Source: Sycobia sp. Sy_11
Lineage: Eukaryota > Arthropoda > Insecta > Hymenoptera > Epichrysomallidae
DNA length: 64,000 nucleotides
Assembly: GCA_018907035.1 (NCBI GenBank)
Contig: JACCIC010000206.1
Location: forward strand, 767,001-831,000
Direction of reading: 5' to 3'
Shown here: positions 1-12,533 of the stretch, one piece after another
How positions within the stretch are numbered: position 1 is the first letter of the stretch
How the letters are laid out: each line of letters opens with the position of its first letter
Notes under the pieces: model-generated
Databases searched by the model: none
What the model was told of the DNA's origin: nothing
Seen by the model: the letters and a program-made list of their open reading frames with translations, nothing else
Made by a program: the position numbers and the translations under genes

Positions 1-359
1 GCAAGCTTATCGGCGCGGGTGGATTGGAAGGTTGGGACGGGAGGGGTGGAGGTGGCGGTTGGGAGAGTCTGTGCTCTCACTCGAATATACACGCATATAT
101 GTATAAGCACAGATGACGCGATATATGTTAAGCCTGCCCAATAGGATTCGATAATGGTTAATAGGGTTTCATCGACTGCCCATCCCCTCCCGTCGTTCCC
201 CGCGTGCGCGCAGGTCCTGTTTCGCGAGTATAACGAGTATTTACCTATACGGGACGTCAGTCAGCGTTATGCACGCCAGTAGCTTTATAATTAATAGTTT
301 GCAGCCATATACGTATGTACGAAAAGCGGCTCGGTAGCGCGGCTCCATTGTCGCATACC

Positions 360-366
<7 letters not shown>

Positions 367-412
<46 letters not shown>
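367..412. repeat. (AT)23 microsatellite
   Basis: Perfect dinucleotide array, preceded by a short interrupted ATATAC copy. Confidence 0.97.
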
Positions 413-415
<3 letters not shown>

Positions 416-1042
416 TCGGCACACACGCGCCCCTGATAATCAGTACGTGATTGGAACAAACGCGCGAGCTCCGACTCTAATGCCGTATGTGTAAAAAGGC
501 CCGACACGGGCGATCTTCGCGTCGGCGTCACGGCTCGGACGGCTCCGCTCGAAAAATTCGACGCTCCGTTACGAATCGTCGCCGGGGACCACTACTGGCT
601 CGACCAACAGCTCGGACAACGCGCCCGCGCGACGTCATTGCCAACGAGTGCGCGCATCGATCTCGCGCGGCGCTCGCGCTCCGTCCCCGTAAAGATCCCC
701 GGCTCAGCCGGCCGCGCCGGCCGAGATAGATAAATTTCAGGAGGCGCGCGACGCGGCTTTCGCGAAACGTTTCCGCCGCGGACGGACCGCGCGGCGCGAA
801 CCGTCCCCGGCCACTCGATTATGATTGCCCCCCCCCCCTCCCCCGGGAGTTAAGGACACCAGGCCTTTACGGGCTTGTTTATAAAGTATCCTTCGCCTCT
901 TAACTGCCCGCCGTAGCGCCTTCGGCTGCGGCGCGCGATTAATAAACTTTTTACAACGGGCTGCCGGTACAATTTACTCCGCCGTTCGTTCCTCCATTAT
1001 AATTAGGGCAAATATCCCGAGCCGAAGCGGTTCGGCGAATCG

Positions 1043-1060
1043 TATATATATATATATATA
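1043..1060. repeat. (TA)9 microsatellite
   Basis: Short perfect array in a GC-rich setting. Confidence 0.9.
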
Positions 1061-1763
1061 GAAAACAGTATAGTTCTCGCCTTTGCCGATCAATTTCGCG
1101 AGCCGGATGGACGTAACGAAGTTTAACGGGCTCAGCTCCTTCAATTACCTAAATTTTAATTATCGAAGTGTTATTTGGCACGAGATCCCGAGGCGGCGAG
1201 CTGTGCCGTGTATATACCGGCCATTATACAGCCCCGCAGCGAGAAGTAATTCGCGAGCGCGCTTCGAAAATTGGCCGTTCGTAATGCGTCTTTTCAGACG
1301 CTGTTTTAAAAGCATTTTACATAATGTAACGAGCACGAAGAAGAGGAATTCGGGGCCCCCGCGCTCGGCCGGGAAAAAAAGTGGGAGGAAAAGCATCGCT
1401 TTCCCTTCAAAGACCTCGGATCCTCCTCTAGATCCTTCTACACTTACTATCCGATTCTATCTTTCTCCCCTACCCCTCTCCTCGCCTGCCGACTGTCCAA
1501 TTCACGCAGCTCGGCAGTCTGCAGTAAAAATCTTTGGGGGGGGGGTGCGAGCTACTAAAAGGGGAATACGATATTAAGCGAGCCGCGCACCCATGGCAAC
1601 GCTTTGTGTGCTCGCTTTATATATACGCTAATTAAAGTGCTCCGCGATACTTAAGAGCCACGCGGATGACCCACTAAAAATTTTTCTCCCCCAGTAGAGC
1701 GTTCGCAGCCGTATTGGCGACATTGATAGACGGAACACGACACAAACACGACACACAACCCCC

Positions 1764-1766
<3 letters not shown>

Positions 1767-1812
<46 letters not shown>
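1767..1812. repeat. (TA)23 microsatellite
   Basis: Perfect array. Open frames on both strands here read as Ile-Tyr repeats and are artefacts of the array. Confidence 0.97.
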
Positions 1813-1816
<4 letters not shown>

Positions 1817-2308
1817 TATGGGACAATACACGCATCCATAAACTTAGTTTCAACACCACAAAAGATCGCATTTTTAAAGATTTAGAGCATCGACGTTGAA
1901 ATGCCAAGTTAATATATAAATAATTCAAGATGACGATTCCAATATGGCGTTTAAATCGCTGGTTTCAATCGACAAATTCTCATAAGCATTATCGTGAACA
2001 TTTTGAAAGCCAATTAATTACATTTTTCAAAGGCACGTTTGGATTTTAGAAGTAGGGTGCTCTTTTTGTCTATCCCTGTAGTTTTCGTCTCGATTTCTGA
2101 TATGTCATTGTCGTTTGCGCAGGCGCGCACGTAGAAACTCACACGCGCGGACGCACGCACGAAGCACCCCCGCACCCTCCATCGCCGCACGCAAGAGGCA
2201 TACGCGACGTCGCGGCGTCGCGTTTCTCAGCGGATCAATCGCAGGCGCTCTAGCACCGAGCGTGTGCGCCACAGAGAAATGTCTACGGAGAGAAAGAGGT
2301 ATAGGCGT

Positions 2309-2310
<2 letters not shown>

Positions 2311-2347
<37 letters not shown>

Positions 2348-2352
2348 CGCGC
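2311..2352. repeat. Compound (GT)14(GC)7 microsatellite
   Basis: Two adjoining perfect alternating purine-pyrimidine arrays, a sequence type known to favour Z-DNA. Confidence 0.95.
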
Positions 2353-2824
2353 CCAACGTTGCTCTCCGAAAGAGTTACGGCCTGCGGTCGGCGGCGTGGC
2401 GGGGGTGTCTCCGCTATCGAGCCCGAGAGTCGCGGGGGACGGGTGGGAAGGGGCTGCAGCCACGCCGCCCGCGCGGTAGGCCTGCGTGACCTGTCACCGT
2501 GAGCGCCGCTGGATTTATAAGCCGACTGCGACTTATCGCGTATTTACCTCGAAACTTCCCATTTTCAGTTGTACCTCGACTGCTCCTCCCCCCCCACCCG
2601 CCCCCCTTCCCCGTCGCTCCGCCACCTCTTCAAATGCTCGAATCGCGCGGTCGAGCTGCGCGTGCACGGGGCTTTTTCTTCGCGCAGTGAGGCCCGCGGG
2701 GGTGGCAGCCCCGATGACAGCGCTCACGACCACAGACTCGAGTAGACCGTTTGGCGGCCGCGCGACATCGATGCGACGATGCGATGCGGCGCGGCGCGAG
2801 CCGGGCCCCCGAGATACGATCGCG

Positions 2825-2842
2825 GCGCGCGCGCGCGCGCGC
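2825..2842. repeat. (GC)9 microsatellite
   Basis: Alternating CG run in a very CpG-rich setting. Confidence 0.85.
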
Positions 2843-2936
2843 ATGCAGACGTGAAGAAGTAGCGCGCGCGCCAGTCTGCAGCTCGTGTATGGAAATATTT
2901 GCGCGAGGCGAGGCGGGTTATAAAAAACGAGGCTCC

Positions 2937-2940
<4 letters not shown>

Positions 2941-2988
<48 letters not shown>

Positions 2989-3004
2989 ATATGTGTATAT
3001 ATAC
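2941..3004. repeat. (AT)20 microsatellite with interrupted tail
   Basis: Perfect to 2980, then GTAT and GTGT interruptions to 3004. Confidence 0.95.
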
Positions 3005-3159
3005 ATTGGCGTGGCGCTCGCTCGCTGAATTTTGCACGCGCCATTGTGATATGATAACGTATGGTTGACTTAACTGCGCGCGGGCGCGATGCCGCAGTGC
3101 ATTAGACCGTGCGAGCCGCGGCGGGAAAATAAATTCAAGATAAACTATTCGCCGACGCA

Positions 3160-3186
3160 GGGGGGGCGGGAGGGGGGAGGGAGGGG
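3160..3186 (+). other. Potential G-quadruplex
   Basis: Five G runs of three to seven bases separated by single bases (C, A, A, A). It satisfies the standard four-run quadruplex pattern on the plus strand. Function unknown. Confidence 0.6.
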
Positions 3187-3430
3187 CTTTGCATATGAAT
3201 TCGTTTGCGCCCCGAGCTCCCCGGTATATACATATCTATCCGAAGCCGAGCTCGAGCGTCTGCTGCTTTGCATTCACCCCACCCGCCCAAACAGTTTATT
3301 TATAATTATATTTGCAATCTTTGGCGTGTGTTGTTTTGTTATTTTGTCGAATACTTTTCCGTCCTTTCTACTGGATAAAACTGATTATACTCTTACGGCA
3401 AAACATATTGTTAGTTTACACTGAAAGAAT

Positions 3431-3930
3431 TGTTTGATAAAAATTTACTAAATTTTCTACTAATAAAACAGCATTGCTTGACTAAATTTTACTATAATTT
3501 AATTAATAATTCATTTATTTATACGATATAGAGTAACAATAAAATAAGAATAATATGATATTATATAATAATAGAATAAAAATTTTATTAAAAATTAGTA
3601 TATGCATAGTAGTTGTTCTCATAATTAATTATGTTTTCTATTACAGTCATTATCATTAAAACGTATATAGTAATTCTTATCAAGCACTTATTTAAGGATA
3701 TTTTCGATTCTTTTCGTTATTTTCCAATTTAGAATAATCAAAATCAATTATTCGATATTTTTCTGTTTCATTAAATTTAATAAAAAATCTTCGCTTCTTA
3801 TTCAGTAACGAAAGATTTGATATTAACAAATAATTATAGGCGAGCATAACACTAATAAATAAAAAAACTTTTATCAAAATTTGCAAATCGACATATAAAA
3901 TGTAAATAAAAATAGAAAAGTTCGATAACC
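3431..3930. other. AT-rich non-coding block
   Basis: AT-rich with frequent stops in all frames and no microsatellite. I see no gene or repeat structure. Confidence 0.6.
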
Positions 3931-4082
3931 AATGGACTGTTTTGCGCTACAAGCACTATACTTATATATATTTATTCTCTGTTATCACATTGATCCTCGC
4001 CGCATTTTCGTTCGTCGTTTTCAAAAGATAATCGCTTCGTTTGATCCTGAAAATATTATAAATGAGCAGCAACGAACGCGAA

Positions 4083-4084
<2 letters not shown>

Positions 4085-4134
<50 letters not shown>
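4085..4134. repeat. (TA)25 microsatellite
   Basis: Perfect array. Confidence 0.97.
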
Positions 4135-4138
<4 letters not shown>

Positions 4139-4395
4139 TTCGATTTCGATAAAGGCATCAATTTGTAAAGCCGCCCGCTTTATAATATGCGCATACGGAA
4201 TTGTCGCGTACAAAGCTCGCCGTTATTCCCGGGGCGACGCGAGCAGAGGCAGAACGCGATGCAGCGTATAACTTACGCATTAATTTTTATCGCATTAAAT
4301 GCGACATCGGTGTATTAAGGCCGCAATAAAAACTTGTATAAGACATTGCGCGCGCGGTCTCGCGCACGGGACGCCGAGATCTCGATCTGGATCGT

Positions 4396-4399
<4 letters not shown>

Positions 4400-4441
<42 letters not shown>
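4400..4441. repeat. (GA)20 microsatellite
   Basis: Perfect purine array. GA repeats are known binding sites for GAGA-type factors in insects; binding here is unproven. Confidence 0.97.
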
Positions 4442-4446
<5 letters not shown>

Positions 4447-5120
4447 TAGAGGAGGCGACGGTAACAGCGGCGCCGCGATCGCCGGTCGACTGGGCCTTTA
4501 TCGAGAGTGAGCTGCGCCCGCAATACAAATCGTCTAATTGCAAACGAGGCGCGGGCGATATGCCGGGAGAGCGGGATAGAACGAGATCGGGCACAATTAT
4601 TGTTTCGTTATGGGAATGGCGCCGCTGGAGGTGGGCGCGTACTCAGGATGCCGCTAAGGATCCATTGTGCATTAGCCCGCGGGCTCGGTGAAAAATCGTG
4701 TCAAGAACAGCCGCCGGCGCGCTCGCCTGGCCACGCACGCGCATCTATACGCGCGCATAATACGTTGGTTGGAAAAATCGGTTGCGCGCACGCGCACGAG
4801 GCGTTTCGTTCCTATACGGTCCTTTGTTTCGGCCGCGCGACCATTCTTCCATTCGGCATCGCGGCGAGTATCGCGGCCCGTGTACGCGGCGTACGCGCCG
4901 CGCGAAATCTACTTTTTAGAGCGCAGGACGTTCGCGTGCGACGAATGAAAAAGAAAAAGAAATGTGAGCGTTCTTTCCCAAAGTATGAAATTCAACGAAG
5001 CTTTATATATCGCGTTGACTTGGTGCTCGATGCATCTCGGATATCTCGATGTTCTCGTTCCCGAATGACAGTCGAAAGCGCAAAAATGCGCCTTTATTAA
5101 AATGCTATTTTAGCTGCGAT

Positions 5121-5990
5121 AATTCAGGTCGTAAAATGGATGGGCGCATTGTTCGCGAGCGGCCGCGACAGCACTGACGGCAAAGATACATGAAATAGAT
5201 TTACAGCCTTAGATTTCCTTCGGATGGAAGCAATTATTGCATTCTTCATAATGGATGTATATGAGCTCGCGCGCATGCACGGACTGCCTGCGATCAAATA
5301 CACACGATGCGCTGTCAAGCGTGAAAAAAAAAAAAAAGAAGACAGGAGAAAAAGAGAGCGCAATAGTTAATTAAAGTAATTTCGCAGATGAACTTACGGA
5401 TATTATTATTTACATATATTGAATGGAAAGATTCGAGAGATAGAGTATTCTCGAAACGTGCGAATGCAGAGAGGCGCCCAACTGAAAATACTCAAAGTTC
5501 ACAGAGCAATTATACAAATTATTGCAAATGCTCCGAGCGTACCAAGAGCTCCATCGGTTTCAAAAAGGAAATCTATTAATTTACCTTAATTGTTTCGAGT
5601 TTTCTTATTCCAATCGCATTAATTACACAATTTTCTAACTGATTTATTGACCATTTTCCTGAAATAATTCTCGACAGGCTAACGTAACGAGCATATTTTC
5701 CAAAATAACATCATTCTAGGAATCACATATTACGTCATTATACGTAAATATTTTTTCTTATTAACTGAAAAATAACATCTACGAAAGCCATAGTTTTTAA
5801 CATTATATATTGCCATTTCTATTCTTATAAAAAGCTAAAAATATCTATTTAAAAAAATTTATTGCTAATATTGTGTTCGTGCATAAAATTGAACGGAACA
5901 AAGGTAATGTATAGGAACAAGTGTCTTCTACTTTTTTTCTCTCGAAAATCGCGTATTTCACCAAATAGACAATTCTAGAAGGAATAGCTC
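5121..5990. other. AT-rich non-coding block
   Basis: Mostly AT-rich. It contains an A run near 5324-5337. No gene or structured repeat seen. Confidence 0.55.
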
Positions 5991-6398
5991 GGCTTTAATC
6001 AGAAGCGAGACTTAAAAAAAAAAAAACTCGAACCAAGCAGACGAGATAGCGAGCGACTGAGATGGGAACCCGGGGAATATCGCGGCTATGCACAAAAGAC
6101 GCGACTCGGTGGGAAAAAAAAAAAAAAACAAGACGAGCGATGTCAGCCCGGTTTTTTTTTCTGTTCTCTTCCATTTACCACGACTCCTCCTCCCGCTCCG
6201 CTCCTCTCCTTCTTTTTTGCGTAAGCGGGAGGAGAGCAGGTGTCGCGAACGGCACCCCGGTAGGGACACACAATTAATGTACTGACCGGGCGCGTGAGCT
6301 GCCTTGTAAAATTTGCATGTCGAAAAATTCAACACGCGGAACGACAAGTAAGCGCGCGCGTTCGCCGGCTTGCTCCTCTAAATGACTCGGGAGAGAGG

Positions 6399-6429
<31 letters not shown>

Positions 6430-6960
6430 AGAGATAGCTGTACGCACACATTATAAAGCACACACCGTTCCACGTCTGCGCACGACCCAATCCACGAAAG
6501 GGGGCGGGGGAGCAGGGGGGCAGAGGAGAGGGCAGTTTCATGCACCTCCGGAAGCTACTGTCCGATTCAAATGAGTGCGTGTGCGTGCGTGCACCTCGCC
6601 CACCCCTCCCCTATCTCCGAGTCCACCTCGTTCTCCTCCTTTTTCCATACTCGTTATCCTACTGGGCCGACGCTCGCCCTTTCTTTCTCCCACTCTTTTT
6701 TTTCTCGCCGGGCTTTGCTCTCCTCACCCCTCCTCCTCGCCCGCCGGCTCCTCCCACCTTTTTGTCATTATCATAGCTCCGTATCGGCTCTCGTTCGGCG
6801 TTGGCGCGCATTTTTTACTCGCCGCCCCCCCCCTCCGACTACCCGACTCCCTTTCGTAATCGGACACGAGATGCACCTTCGTTACTTTTAAGCGCGTACA
6901 CTTTTTCACTCGGGACAGATTCCTTTTATCATTAATAACTTTATAAAGTCGCGACCGGCC
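5991..6960. other. Mixed block with purine then pyrimidine tracts
   Basis: A runs at about 6014-6025 and 6114-6128, a GA array, and a pyrimidine-rich stretch from about 6590 to 6850 on the plus strand. The overlapping Ser/Pro/Leu-rich frames there come from the CT/CCT composition. Confidence 0.55.
6391..6434. repeat. Interrupted GA/G microsatellite
   Basis: GA repeats, then nine or more G, then GAGAGA. Confidence 0.9.
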
Positions 6961-7424
6961 TAATGTAGGATTTCGCAAGGGGCAGCAGATATTATTGAAC
7001 GTTATAAATGGGAACTCCTTTATTACGTCGGTCTGAATTTATGGCTTACTTTAAAACAAATTATATACTATGTTAAACATTCTTTTCTGACTCAACTTCA
7101 TTGTGTATATGTACTGACAAAGCATTAACATATGCAAGATTACTTTTAATCTAATAATTATCGCCTCATTCGCGTTTTCCATATGTCGTGTTAATTGAGT
7201 TGAATGAAAAGAGTGGCCAAAAACAAGTATTTGTCAGAGATTTGAATAATCATTATTGATTCAGCTATTTGGCAATTGCACGATTGTCTGAATGAAAATG
7301 ACGTCACTTTTTAACGCATTAAAATCGTCACACACGTTTAATTTCGAAACGGCGACTTCCAGCTCACGTACACCGCGACGAATCATATCGGATCGCCTTA
7401 GAAAATTATTCCATCTAAGTATTT

Positions 7425-7426
<2 letters not shown>

Positions 7427-7456
<30 letters not shown>
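7427..7456. repeat. (TC)15 microsatellite
   Basis: Perfect array. Confidence 0.95.
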
Positions 7457-7461
<5 letters not shown>

Positions 7462-7868
7462 ATCATTTTATCCTTGATTTGTTCGTCCTAGTCTACCGAG
7501 CCCTGAAAACCATTTCTCTTCTCGCCTTACTCCCTATAAAGACCGTTGAGCCGGTGTCGCGCACACGCGCGTAACAACGCGAGAATACTTGCCGCTGGTC
7601 TCATCGAAGCTCGATTTACCGAGCTGCTTTTCGGCGCTCTTGTACAACTGTAAGCGTTCGATCTCGTCCTAATAGGGTGCTCGAGATTGGGGTGGCGATG
7701 GAGGAGGAAATCGAGACCCCATGCATGTATTTTTTGATTGCTATACTCCTTGACGGTTAGAACGCGCTGCCTCCCCACGCAAATGCACTCTCACATAAAC
7801 ACCTGTCGCCTTCGGATGGGCTCGAGCTGATTTCACGCCGACTCGAATGGAAGACGCATTATATGACG

Positions 7869-7902
7869 TATATATGTATATATATATATATATGTGTGTG
7901 TG
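7869..7902. repeat. Compound TA/TG microsatellite
   Basis: TA with one G interruption, then (TG)5. Confidence 0.88.
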
Positions 7903-8504
7903 ACTATGAATAAGGACGAACCTCATGATCCGCCTTCCACAACTCGACGCGTCCCTTTTTTTGGGCTCTCGATCAGGGACGACTATACACGTATATACGA
8001 AATTCGAGATTGCGATTTCGTTTTATCCGACCGTTCAATTTCATAAACGCCAACTTCTCGCCCGCGCCGATCTCGTTTGGATCGGTATACGATCTCCGCC
8101 CGAGTACCGGCCCCTTATCATTCGGCTCACCTTTTACGCGCATAACTCGTGAATATTTAGCATTTGCATATAGACCGACGCGCTTGTATTTACACTCGGT
8201 GCCCCTCGGTATTATATTGGCCGCTTATTTCGCTTCGATTTTACGGATGGTTATAGCGCCTTTTTGGGATAAAATCGTCGAATCGAATGCATTTGTATAC
8301 CGAAGCGATGGGATTCGATCGTAGGACATTAATGGTAACGGCGTTAAATTTCTACATATCGTCGTCGAGTCACATCTATATACTTATTTATTTATTGTCA
8401 TAAATTTATTTCATCGTTATAACCTGTAACTTACACTTACAGCAAGATATTACAGAATCTCGTTCGTTAAGATGGTTGGTCTAATGCACTATTATGCAGA
8501 TTTT

Positions 8505-8507
<3 letters not shown>

Positions 8508-8541
<34 letters not shown>
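8508..8541. repeat. (AC)17 microsatellite
   Basis: Perfect array. Confidence 0.96.
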
Positions 8542-8546
<5 letters not shown>

Positions 8547-9420
8547 TCGCAAATACGAAAGCAGAGCCAGTTAAGATAAAATCGTTGAAGCCTCCGAATC
8601 TTCAAGCGACGAGAGCAAAATAAAATGATGACAAAGTGTAAAGAGAGGGAGAGGAGGGGGAGGGGTTGAATACAAGAGAAAAAGTTTGTGTGAAAAAACC
8701 GAGAGGAACTAATTCCATTGTGGCAGCGGGGACGAGTGGGGGCGAAACGGAAAGAGAGAGAGAGAGAGAGAGGCGAGGAGAAGGAAAAAGAGCGGTAGAG
8801 AATGCCTCATTATTTACCAGATTAACGTAAGCTGAGATAGTCTGTCCTCGGCTTTTGCGTTATTCCGATAGGTTTCCGGAAGCTTATCGGCATTTCGAGA
8901 GGGAAAGGAAGAGGTGAAGAACAAGATGGAGAGAACGAGTCGAGGAGGGATGCGATCTGTAGAATTTGAGATTTTCTGATGCTTTAAATCATTAGTCTAT
9001 CACTTAAGTAAAATACTGCATTTTCGTCTGTCCAAGAATAAATAAGTATCGGCTTTTAAAAAAATTATTTTATTTAAAGCGCGTCAATCAAACTTGCATT
9101 AAATACGATATCAGTATGCATATTTGTATAAAACTCTCCGGAATGATTAAAATAAAATTTCTGCTCCTATCAACTTGAGTGACAATAAAATGCTGTTCCT
9201 GTGCAATATTATGTAATTAATGGGGTGAAAAAGTGGAGATGTCCAAAGTTAAATCATAATTTTAATTTCCTTAAATTCTAATAGAGCAATTTACTCAACT
9301 TTGACAGTTAATTATAGCCGTTGGTAATAGATGCAAGTGTATTTAAAGCGCTCAAATATACTACGGCTCGACTGTAAAACGAAGTATCTACAAATTCAAT
9401 ACATAAAACATACATCGGAT
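8542..9420. other. Purine-rich tract then AT-rich block
   Basis: 8640-8950 is strongly purine-rich on the plus strand (GAGAGG, GGAGGGGGA and a GA array at 8753-8772). 8951-9420 is AT-rich with nothing identifiable. Confidence 0.55.
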
Positions 9421-9977
9421 ATTTTCATTTTCATTGAGTTTCGGCCCATAAAAATCACAATATTTCCCATTTGGCAGCGAAATCGGCCCATCGATTAATT
9501 TTTGCGGCAGAAAGGAAATTAATATCGTTTCAAATTTTTATTCCAACAGCGCCTCAGCGCCGGACGAATGCAAAGCGCATTAATCCTCGAACCGCTAAAT
9601 GTGAATTAGCGGGACCGCTGGCGGCTGCGCATCGTCTTGGGCGTTAATTTTAACGCGGCTTCGGAGTTAGCGACGCGAGGCGCGGCTCTAAATAATTCAC
9701 AATCCCCCCCCGAGAGCCCCCGAAAGAATAATTTCGCTCGACGAAATTTCCAGGAGTCTTAACCGTCGATCCGAGCAACCTCGACACCGTTCCGGCTATA
9801 TTTAAAATCGGGCTCTCAATAATCGAGTAACAGGTCCAACTCGGTCCGCTCCGGGCGACGAGGCGGCAACTTTTTTAACACGACGGACCGAAGCTCGCGA
9901 CGGACGCCTTTTCGCGTCCTCGGAGCTTTTTCAAAAGCTCGTTCCAATTTCACTTCTCAGCAAGGTCGTGGGTCTCT

Positions 9978-9993
9978 GGGGGGGGGGGAGGGG
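9978..9993 (+). other. G homopolymer run
   Basis: Eleven G, an A, then four G. Likely length-variable and a possible quadruplex contributor. Confidence 0.7.
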
Positions 9994-10289
9994 CGCAAAC
10001 GCAAATGTACTGACGCGCAGTTAGCGAGAGGGTCCGGCGCGTCGCCTCGGAGCTCTCGGCGAGGCGGACGCCTGCGTAGCTGCCCTCCGGAGGCCAGCTG
10101 GGCTATCTTTTGGCCCGCTGCCCGCAAGGGGGTGGGATAGAAAAAGAAAGGGCTGGACCGAGGAAAAAATTAATTACGCTCGCATCTATCAGCTACTCCC
10201 TTAATTGCTTTATGACACTCGACTTGCCCCGTGCGCCCACCCCCTCCCTTTCTCATCGTCTTTTTCCTCGGCTTCTCTTCCGTCCGTCC

Positions 10290-10294
<5 letters not shown>

Positions 10295-10329
<35 letters not shown>
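10295..10329. repeat. (TC)17 microsatellite
   Basis: Perfect array followed by interrupted TC to about 10350. Confidence 0.95.
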
Positions 10330-10334
<5 letters not shown>

Positions 10335-10800
10335 GCTCTCACTCTCTCCGCGCTCCTTCTCTCGGCTCCGCGCGCGTTTTTACCCCGACGCGCGGTGCGC
10401 GCACCATCTTGCGGCGGTTTCTGCGGAGGGTAAGGATAATTGCATTGGCCAAATTCGTTTAACGAATTATTCCTTCACGCCGGCGCGCCAGCGCCGCTCC
10501 CGCTATCCCGCAAAAAGTGGATTACATCCGATGCGATATTAGATCTTCCTTAATTCGCTTTTGCGTTTGTTTTCCCCGTGCGTCCCCGTGCGCGCATGCG
10601 CCGCCCGTCTTGGACACGGGAGCGACATGGGCTGCCGTCACGCGGACGAGGATTGGCTGGCGAGGGGGGGGGGAGAGGCGAAGGGGAAGTTTTTTTACGG
10701 ACTCGCCGAGGCGCTGGACATATTTCCGTGCGAAATTAGGGTTATCCAGATGGGCTGGCTCGGCCTGATGCGGTGATTAAGTATAAGATTATTGTAGCGC

Positions 10801-11690
10801 CCCTATTCTAGGGGGGTGGATTCTTTTTTATTTTTTTTTTTTTAATCCGTGGCAAATCAGAAATTTATCTTCGTACTGGAGGACAAAGCCTGGGAATGTT
10901 TTCTGAGTCTCTACTTGCTAAGTTTATTTTTCTCCCACGATGTGCGACAATGTTTTTGTACTTATATACTACATTGAATTACTTTTTTGCATTTCTTAGA
11001 AAATATAATGTAAATTCTGTACGGGAATTTTATTTTATCAGTGTACTTTAAAACGTGCAGGTATATTAATTAATTTTTGATATTAGGAGGCAGCAACTTT
11101 AAATAATATTGCTTTTAAAATTTAATTGAAATCACCTATATATTCGAGCAATTTCTATTTTGGGCGACAAATTCGAAAAAAGAAGCATAAGTATAATGTT
11201 TGCGCACTAACAAAAGTTTAGTTTGGTATAATATAAATTTATCATCTGAAAGTAAAAACTGAATATAGATGTACAAGTTATTTTAATATATTTATACCTA
11301 TAACCTAGGAAAATAATACGATTGTAAAAAAGTATAATATAAATATAGGTATATTATAATAGAAATAGATTTTGATTCTAATTCTCAAGAAATAACAAAC
11401 TGCATGAATTAGATAAACAATTGTATCTTGTTTATTGGATATCTTTCATTTTGTACATTTAGAAACGGATAAATTACATTTATTTAAGTAACTTTTCATT
11501 TAATAAAATCAATATAATTTTTATTATGTATCCAATGCTACGAACGTTATAGAACGAATTAGTTTTTCCTTGTGTATGTCAAAATTACAGCTTTGCTGTT
11601 AAGTCTTAATTACCAAGGACATTATATATTATATGTACTTGTCGTTTTATATCGAGGTGATTTTCCGAGAGAACTCGTAAAGTATAAAAT
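10801..11690. other. AT-rich non-coding block
   Basis: Begins with a small perfect hairpin (CCCCTA-TTC-TAGGGG, 10800-10814) and a T run (10826-10843). The rest is AT-rich without recognisable content. Confidence 0.55.
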
Positions 11691-12202
11691 GAAATTAGCG
11701 AAGTGACGATTGAACGAATTTACCCGAGGGCAGAAGATGCCCGTGGCATAAGTAGCCTCGATATTGCGGGAGTGCGCCCGGACAAAAAAAAAAAAAATCG
11801 AAACAAGCAATAGTCCGTGAAATTCTCTTACCGGCGACACTGGCGCATGGATCGAGAGGCCGCGCACGCGCAATTAGTCGCGTACGAGCTGTACGGTGCC
11901 GAGAATTAGGTTTATTTTTAAGCGATTCGAGCGGCAAGCCGCGCGACGCGCTGCCGCTCCCTCGAAAAAAAAAAAAAAAAAACACGAGGCTTTCGCGCGA
12001 TTGGTCGTCGGCCGGCATCCGAGAGAAGGACGCACGGCGACGCTCGCACAGCCGTGAAATCCTTTCCGTCTCGTTTAACGGGCGCGGCATTCGAAAATCT
12101 AGCGCTGAAAGAAAGCACGCGCGCATCTCCATATGTGCCGCCGCGTCCTCTACTTACTAATGACGGATTTGCGCGTGTATCTACAGGGCAGGAGCGTGAA
12201 AA

Positions 12203-12228
12203 GGGGTGGGGGGGAAGGGGGGGAGGGG
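12203..12228 (+). other. Potential G-quadruplex
   Basis: Runs of 4, 7, 7 and 4 G separated by T, AA and A. Confidence 0.6.
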
Positions 12229-12509
12229 CCGCGGGGCTTCAAAAGAAGGCCCATTCCTTGCCCCCTTTCATCTCGCTACGCCTCGACGGAGTGGAGCTCG
12301 TGAGTAATTGCTCGAGTTTACGCCGGGCACTTTGTCGCTTCCCTACCCCCCCCCTCTCCCCCCTCTCCGCGGAGCCGCTTTTATTTTCCTCATCCGCTCG
12401 GCCAGTCGTATTAAAGGATCTTCGAATTCTTCACGCGAGCGAATTAGCATCCGCTCCGAGGCACGGAGCATCCCGTCGTTACGTGCGCGGGGCTTTCTCC
12501 GTTTCGTTC

Positions 12510-12533
12510 TTTTTTTTTTTTTTTTTTTTTTTT
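12510..12533. repeat. T24 homopolymer
   Basis: Perfect T run in a GC-rich setting. It has no adjacent SINE body or target duplication that I can see. Confidence 0.95.

Larger units (their letters stand above)
1..3430. other. CpG-rich non-coding block with microsatellites
   Basis: GC-rich DNA with many CpG, broken by simple repeats listed separately. The overlapping open frames at 487-729, 1083-1577 and 2115-2854 have no recognisable domain and run through the simple repeats. No supported gene. Confidence 0.6.
3931..5120. other. Mixed block with TA and GA arrays and CpG-rich tail
   Basis: Holds TA and GA arrays and a CpG-rich stretch (4440-4960). The open frame at 4507-5100 has no recognisable domain and Arg-rich composition typical of GC-rich noise. 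An inverted repeat at 4290-4304 is described in the findings. Confidence 0.55.
6961..8507. other. AT-rich then mixed non-coding block
   Basis: 6961-7425 is AT-rich and featureless. 7460-8340 is of middle GC content with no stop-free frame of note. It holds one CT array and one TA/TG array, listed separately. Confidence 0.5.
9421..10800. other. CpG-rich non-coding block with homeodomain-type motifs
   Basis: Unique-looking sequence without microsatellites until 10295. It contains CCCATAAAA, ATCGATTAAT, TTAATCC and the inverted repeat at 9641-9656. This is the kind of sequence that could be a conserved enhancer, but conservation cannot be judged from one genome. No supported gene. Confidence 0.4.

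Noticed and set aside
12510..12533. T24 run as the poly-A tail of a retrotransposon
   Set aside because: No retroelement body, target duplication or polyadenylation signal could be found beside it.
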